Assembly (NCBI GenBank): GCA_016936235.1 | Contig: JAFGPK010000012.1 | Span: 1-36,469, forward strand | Source of the DNA: Candidatus Fermentibacteraceae bacterium | GTDB lineage: Bacteria > Fermentibacterota > Fermentibacteria > Fermentibacterales > JCC-6 | Direction of reading: 5' to 3' | DNA: 36,469 bases | Shown here: positions 33,181-36,469 of the stretch, one piece after another | Layout of the letters: each line of letters opens with the position of its first letter | Numbering within the stretch: position 1 is the first letter of the stretch | The notes under the pieces: model-generated | Told to the model about the DNA's origin: nothing | The model's database searches: none | What the model saw: only the letters and a program-made list of their open reading frames with translations | Position numbers and translations under genes: made by a program

Positions 33181-34958
33181 CTGAACGTCACCGTTCTGTG
33201 GGACGATGATATGCAGGCGAGGGCCCCCTCCCTGAGAGCCAGGGTCTGCGGCTGGTCGGGGTGTGAGGGGAGCAGGGACATGCACTCGCACAGGACCAGT
33301 GTATCGCCCTCCAGTTCCACCCTAAGGCTGTAGTTATCCATCTGGACGGGATCGGGCAGGCTCGGTGTGCCCGAAGGCAAGTCCACGAGCGAAATCCTCA
33401 TTCTCGCCGCGTAGGGGGTCTCGACGAACACCCGCTCCCTGAACGGAGGAAGCAGGTAGGCGGTGGCCCTGGACCCCACGAGATCGATGCCGGAAAGGCC
33501 CGGCAGTATTATCACGGTGGAATCGCCGGTCCTGAGCATTCCATATTCCCATTCAGCGGTGCCGCAGACTCCCATATCCTCCCCCGGAGAGGCGGGATCG
33601 CCGGAAAGGGAGATCGTTGATCCGGGAAGGGCCCTGAAAAGCCTCCTCAGCAGCTCTTCCCTGCCGGAGACATCCACCGATGAGAGCATGGACCTGAACA
33701 GCTCCTCCGCCGCTCCGGAGAATTCGACGGATATTCTTCCCCGGATTACGGCGGAACCAGGCACGAAGCCGCCTTCTATCTCTATTTCCAGCGTATCTCC
33801 CCCGGAAGGGTCGGGGAACCTGGCCAGAGGAGCGCCCTCCGGTGTCAGCGGCAGGTATTCCCTTCCCCTGAGGGTGTAGGTGTAACCATCCGGGGAAAGA
33901 AGGTTGGTCGGGTCGAGGAAGAGAGTGTCCCCGTCGCTTTCCTCAATTGCCACGAGCATGTGGTCGAAACTTCGGGAGCCGGGGTACGGTCCCACCGGAG
34001 CCGAATAGGAAGAGAGGACCGCGAAGGGTTCCAGGCCGGCGCCGCGAAGAAGCCAGATGAGCAGGACGGCCCTGTCCCTGCAGACACCCGCCCTGTCATT
34101 CAGGGTTTCAATGGGAGACCTTGGAGTGTATCCCGGGTCACTCCCCCATTCGCCGCTGAGGTACTCAATACCGGCTGCAACCCATGAACGGAGCTCCGAG
34201 GGTTCGTTCCCGGCGGCCTCCATCAGGGAATCGCCGGGACCCGGCACGCCATGGAGGCATTCCTCCACCAGAGACCTGTACAGGCCGCTGCTGACCTGAT
34301 CTGGAAGGTGGCTGGCCACCGTAACGCGGGGACTCTGGAAGACGGGGTCGGGGGAGAAAGGCAAAAGTGGGATCGGCACCCGCGGGCCGGATTCCCATGC
34401 CAGATGCCGCAGACCGTCGGCGCCCGTGTAGTCTCTGAAAAGGAAGCCGCCCCCGGAAGTCGCCGTATGGAGCTCGATTCCCGGATCAGCCGCGACGGAG
34501 AAACTACCTTGATGAATGCTGTCCCTGGAGGACGAGTAGTAGGTGAAGGAATAGAAATCACCCAGTGGCAGCCTTCTTATCCGGCGTGTTATCTCGACCT
34601 TGATGGTGTCCCCGATCTCGATCCCCGGGAAGCTGATGTAAACCTCCCTCAGAGAGCTCTCGAGCATGCCTCCGGGAAGCAGTGAGCTGTGAGGCTCCTC
34701 GTGTATCTCCGCCTCCGAATCTCCCCTTCCGGGACGCCAGTGGGCTATGCGGGCATCGATCTCCACCGTCTCCCAGGTGTTCCTGTACGTGGTCGAGATG
34801 GTCCCGTAGCGCCGTACTCCCCTGGCGGTGAGGGGGATCATCACTTCCCGCGTCGTCTCCGTGTATCCCGAATCAGGTCCGAAAAGCTCCACAGCCGCCG
34901 TATGCTGCAGGTATACGGCATCGGCCGAGGAAAGAAGCAGCAGGAGAAACAGCGGCAA
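33177..34958 (-). CDS. DUF3857/transglutaminase-like exported protein
   Basis: 593 residues from a TTG at 34958, two nt after the surE stop, with GGGAG about 10 nt ahead. A short signal peptide (FLLLLLSSADA) is followed by a DUF3857-like beta domain (about 30-240; YGTISTTYRNTWETVEIDARIAHWRPG...SLREVYISFPGIEIGDTIKVEI) and a transglutaminase-like papain fold: Cys293 (AGVCRDRAVLL), His333 (FDHMLVAIE) and Asp349 (LFLDPT). A C-terminal beta region closes it. DUF3857 proteins are widespread in Bacteroidetes-like genomes as periplasmic or surface proteins; peptidase or amidase action is assumed, not shown. Followed by its inactive paralogue. Confidence 0.85.
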   Translation of the reverse strand: MPLFLLLLLSSADAVYLQHTAAVELFGPDSGYTETTREVMIPLTARGVRRYGTISTTYRNTWETVEIDARIAHWRPGRGDSEAEIHEEPHSSLLPGGMLESSLREVYISFPGIEIGDTIKVEITRRIRRLPLGDFYSFTYYSSSRDSIHQGSFSVAADPGIELHTATSGGGFLFRDYTGADGLRHLAWESGPRVPIPLLPFSPDPVFQSPRVTVASHLPDQVSSGLYRSLVEECLHGVPGPGDSLMEAAGNEPSELRSWVAAGIEYLSGEWGSDPGYTPRSPIETLNDRAGVCRDRAVLLIWLLRGAGLEPFAVLSSYSAPVGPYPGSRSFDHMLVAIEESDGDTLFLDPTNLLSPDGYTYTLRGREYLPLTPEGAPLARFPDPSGGDTLEIEIEGGFVPGSAVIRGRISVEFSGAAEELFRSMLSSVDVSGREELLRRLFRALPGSTISLSGDPASPGEDMGVCGTAEWEYGMLRTGDSTVIILPGLSGIDLVGSRATAYLLPPFRERVFVETPYAARMRISLVDLPSGTPSLPDPVQMDNYSLRVELEGDTLVLCECMSLLPSHPDQPQTLALREGALACISSSHRTVTFR

Positions 34959-34960
34959 GG

Positions 34961-35713
34961 TCAGAAGCTCCCGTCAAAGAGCTCCAGATCTGGAGGGACG
35001 ACTCTCGATGTTCGATTGGAGTCGAGGATGGTGAGACTGACCATGGAGTTCTCAACCGCCTCGACATCTGTGTTCCTGGGATCCACGACGGGAAGCGACC
35101 TGTACCTGTCGTAGGCGAAGACCCTGCCCGGTTCAAGCTGTCTGAAGGAGATGTCGCTGGCGAAACGGGCGGTCCTGGTCCATCTGACGCCCCGTATTCC
35201 GTCCGGTTCGGTATCGGGGACGTTGATGTTGAGGATGGTTCCGGGGGGTATCAAGGTGGCAAGTCCTCTTGAGAGCAGGTGGGCGAGCACCCTGGATGCG
35301 GTTCCGAAGCGGGGCCTGCGCTCGGGAGATGTGATCTGCACGCTTACCGCGATTGAGGGGATGTTCCAGAGGGCAGCTTCGGTAGCGGCGGCCACGGTGC
35401 CGGAGTAGAAGATGTTGTTGGCCATGTTGGCTCCGGGGTTGATACCGGATATAAGGAGATCTGGACGCTTGTCCCGCATTATCTCCATCAGGGCTATCTT
35501 CACGCAGTCGGTTGGTGTGCCCTCCAGAGCCCATTTCCGGGGTCCCGTCTCGCGGAGCTCCATGGAGGCGTACAGTCCGAGGGAGTGGCTCGTTCCGCTG
35601 CAGTGATGAAGGGGAGCCACCACCCACAGCTCGTTGTCCGCTCCGAGGAGTCTTTCAAGTTCGAGGATGCCGGGCTGATCGAACCCGTCATCGTTGGTAA
35701 GGAGTATTCTCAT
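34961..35713 (-). CDS. surE: 5'/3'-nucleotidase SurE
   Basis: 250 residues. It starts MRILLTNDDGFDQPGI with the metal-binding Asp8-Asp9, followed by the APLHHCSGTSHSL loop, the GTPTDCVKIAL strand and ISGINPGANMANNIFYSGTVAAATEA, all diagnostic. SurE is a cytoplasmic metal-dependent phosphatase of nucleoside monophosphates, often linked to stationary-phase survival. The ATG at 35713 lies 3 nt after the stop of the barrel protein gene, with only a weak ribosome site, so translation is likely coupled. The protein runs to the end of the family domain without fusion. Confidence 0.96.
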   Translation of the reverse strand: MRILLTNDDGFDQPGILELERLLGADNELWVVAPLHHCSGTSHSLGLYASMELRETGPRKWALEGTPTDCVKIALMEIMRDKRPDLLISGINPGANMANNIFYSGTVAAATEAALWNIPSIAVSVQITSPERRPRFGTASRVLAHLLSRGLATLIPPGTILNINVPDTEPDGIRGVRWTRTARFASDISFRQLEPGRVFAYDRYRSLPVVDPRNTDVEAVENSMVSLTILDSNRTSRVVPPDLELFDGSF

Positions 35714-35716
35714 GCC

Positions 35717-36469
35717 CTACAGTGATTTGTGAAGCGTGAACCTGTGGACAGCTCCCAGGGCGTAGTCCGTGGGGACGAAAGCGTAGTCAAGGGTCCAGCT
35801 GCCTGCTGCCAGTCCCACTCCGGAGGTGATGTCCCTGGAATCGTCACCGAACCTCATGCCGCATCGTAGCCTGAGCCATCTCTGGGGCACGTATTCCAGC
35901 CCTGTTCCAGCGAAGACCCTGTTGTCCAGAGGTTTGCCCGTCTCGGCGGAGAGCGATACATAGCCCAGGGGCAGGTCCATCCGGTACCTGCCTCCGGCCC
36001 TCCAGGTGGTGGGGAGGCGGAAATCTTCCTCGACCATTGTCACCGATGGGCCTATGTGCTGAACCGCGGCGGCAAGCTCCAGGTCCTCTGAAGGATGGAT
36101 CACGACACCCACATCAAAGGCAGCGCCTGTGGAGCTTTCGGTCCACAGCTTCTCCCTTATCAGCTTCAATCCGAGACCAAGGTCGAACATGCCCAGCCTC
36201 AGCCCCGCCGCCCCGTGAAAGGAGATGTCCCATGAGGAGAAGGTGGTGACGGGTTCGGACGTTGCCTCCTCCCTCATCTCCATGCCGCCGACGTGGACGA
36301 AACGCGTTCCCAAGGCGCATCCTATATCGCCCAGGCGGAAGTTCCAGGACAGGAAGCTCTGCGTGGCGTCCCCGAGCCACTGGGTATGGCCGGCGGAAAG
36401 GTTGGCCGATCCCGTGGACGCAAGGAGAGCGGGGTTGGTGAACACAGCCAGTTCACCGCTGTTCAGGAG
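35717..36469 (-). CDS. PorV/PorQ-type outer-membrane beta-barrel protein (5' end outside window)
   Basis: 250 residues visible; the frame stays open to the right edge, so the signal peptide and first strands are missing. It opens with LLNSGELAVFTNPALLAS, the 'NPA' element of PorV/UPF0164 proteins, and continues as alternating beta strands (WNFRLGDIGCALGTRF, GLRLGMFDLGLGLKLI, DLELAAAVQHIGPSVT, GVGLAAGSWTLDYAFVP) to a C-terminal strand VHRFTLHKSL. In type IX secretion, PorV shuttles cargo at the outer membrane, but many FCB members lack that system and the role here is open. It is the first visible gene of the overlapping string down to uvrC. Confidence 0.8.
   Translation of the reverse strand, partial: LLNSGELAVFTNPALLASTGSANLSAGHTQWLGDATQSFLSWNFRLGDIGCALGTRFVHVGGMEMREEATSEPVTTFSSWDISFHGAAGLRLGMFDLGLGLKLIREKLWTESSTGAAFDVGVVIHPSEDLELAAAVQHIGPSVTMVEEDFRLPTTWRAGGRYRMDLPLGYVSLSAETGKPLDNRVFAGTGLEYVPQRWLRLRCGMRFGDDSRDITSGVGLAAGSWTLDYAFVPTDYALGAVHRFTLHKSL

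Noticed and set aside
1-36469. Search by eye for tRNA, rRNA, CRISPR repeats, insertion sequences and att sites
   Set aside because: None seen; there are no spaced direct repeats, transposase motifs or cloverleaf-like segments in the short intergenic gaps.

Overview
The window is a gene-dense, GC-rich bacterial chromosome segment with almost no intergenic space. It encodes a TonB-dependent outer-membrane receptor, lipoproteins, a PorV-type barrel protein, MurJ and UvrC, so the host is a Gram-negative (diderm) bacterium. Arginine is written mostly as AGG, TTG starts are frequent, and adjacent genes often overlap by 4 nt. Together with the PorV-like protein and the giant CoA-dehydratase activase, this suggests an uncultured lineage of the FCB type, such as Fermentibacteria. 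That placement is an inference from style and gene content, not a proof. No tRNA, rRNA, CRISPR array, insertion sequence or prophage gene was seen.

Region 1 (1-8656, minus strand). In transcription order: a flippase-like membrane protein, an FAD-dependent UDP-galactopyranose-mutase-like oxidoreductase and a dimethylarginine-hydrolase-like enzyme. Next come a cobalamin riboswitch, a BtuB-like TonB receptor and a beta-propeller lipoprotein that closely parallels BtuG, closed by a 13-bp hairpin terminator. The last gene is a PHP-domain/glycosyltransferase fusion that leaves the window at position 1.

Region 2 (8712-16357). A two-gene ABC exporter and a VOC-fold protein read on the plus strand. 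Convergent to them on the minus strand are a 1401-residue acyl-CoA dehydratase activase (two ASKHA ATPase modules plus DUF2229) and an M18 aminopeptidase.

Region 3 (16544-22031, plus strand). A tight five-gene operon holds two different alkaline-phosphatase-superfamily phosphodiesterases (one membrane-anchored, one a Tat lipoprotein), a three-helix membrane protein vaguely like EMC3/TMCO1, a ribbon-helix-helix protein and a two-helix zinc-ribbon protein. The first gene appears to start at an ATT codon. This is the best candidate here for an undescribed system.

Region 4 (22163-26574). On the minus strand, ATP sulfurylase overlaps a shrunken APS-kinase homologue whose P-loop is destroyed. Divergent from it on the plus strand is an ABC exporter operon with a histidine-rich lipoprotein and a helical-repeat protein.

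Region 5 (26587-36469, minus strand). A near-continuous overlapping string encodes a PorV-like barrel (entering from the right edge), SurE, an active-looking DUF3857/transglutaminase protein, a paralogue lacking all three catalytic residues, a GT-C glycosyltransferase with a repeat tail, MurJ and UvrC. The theme is the cell envelope.
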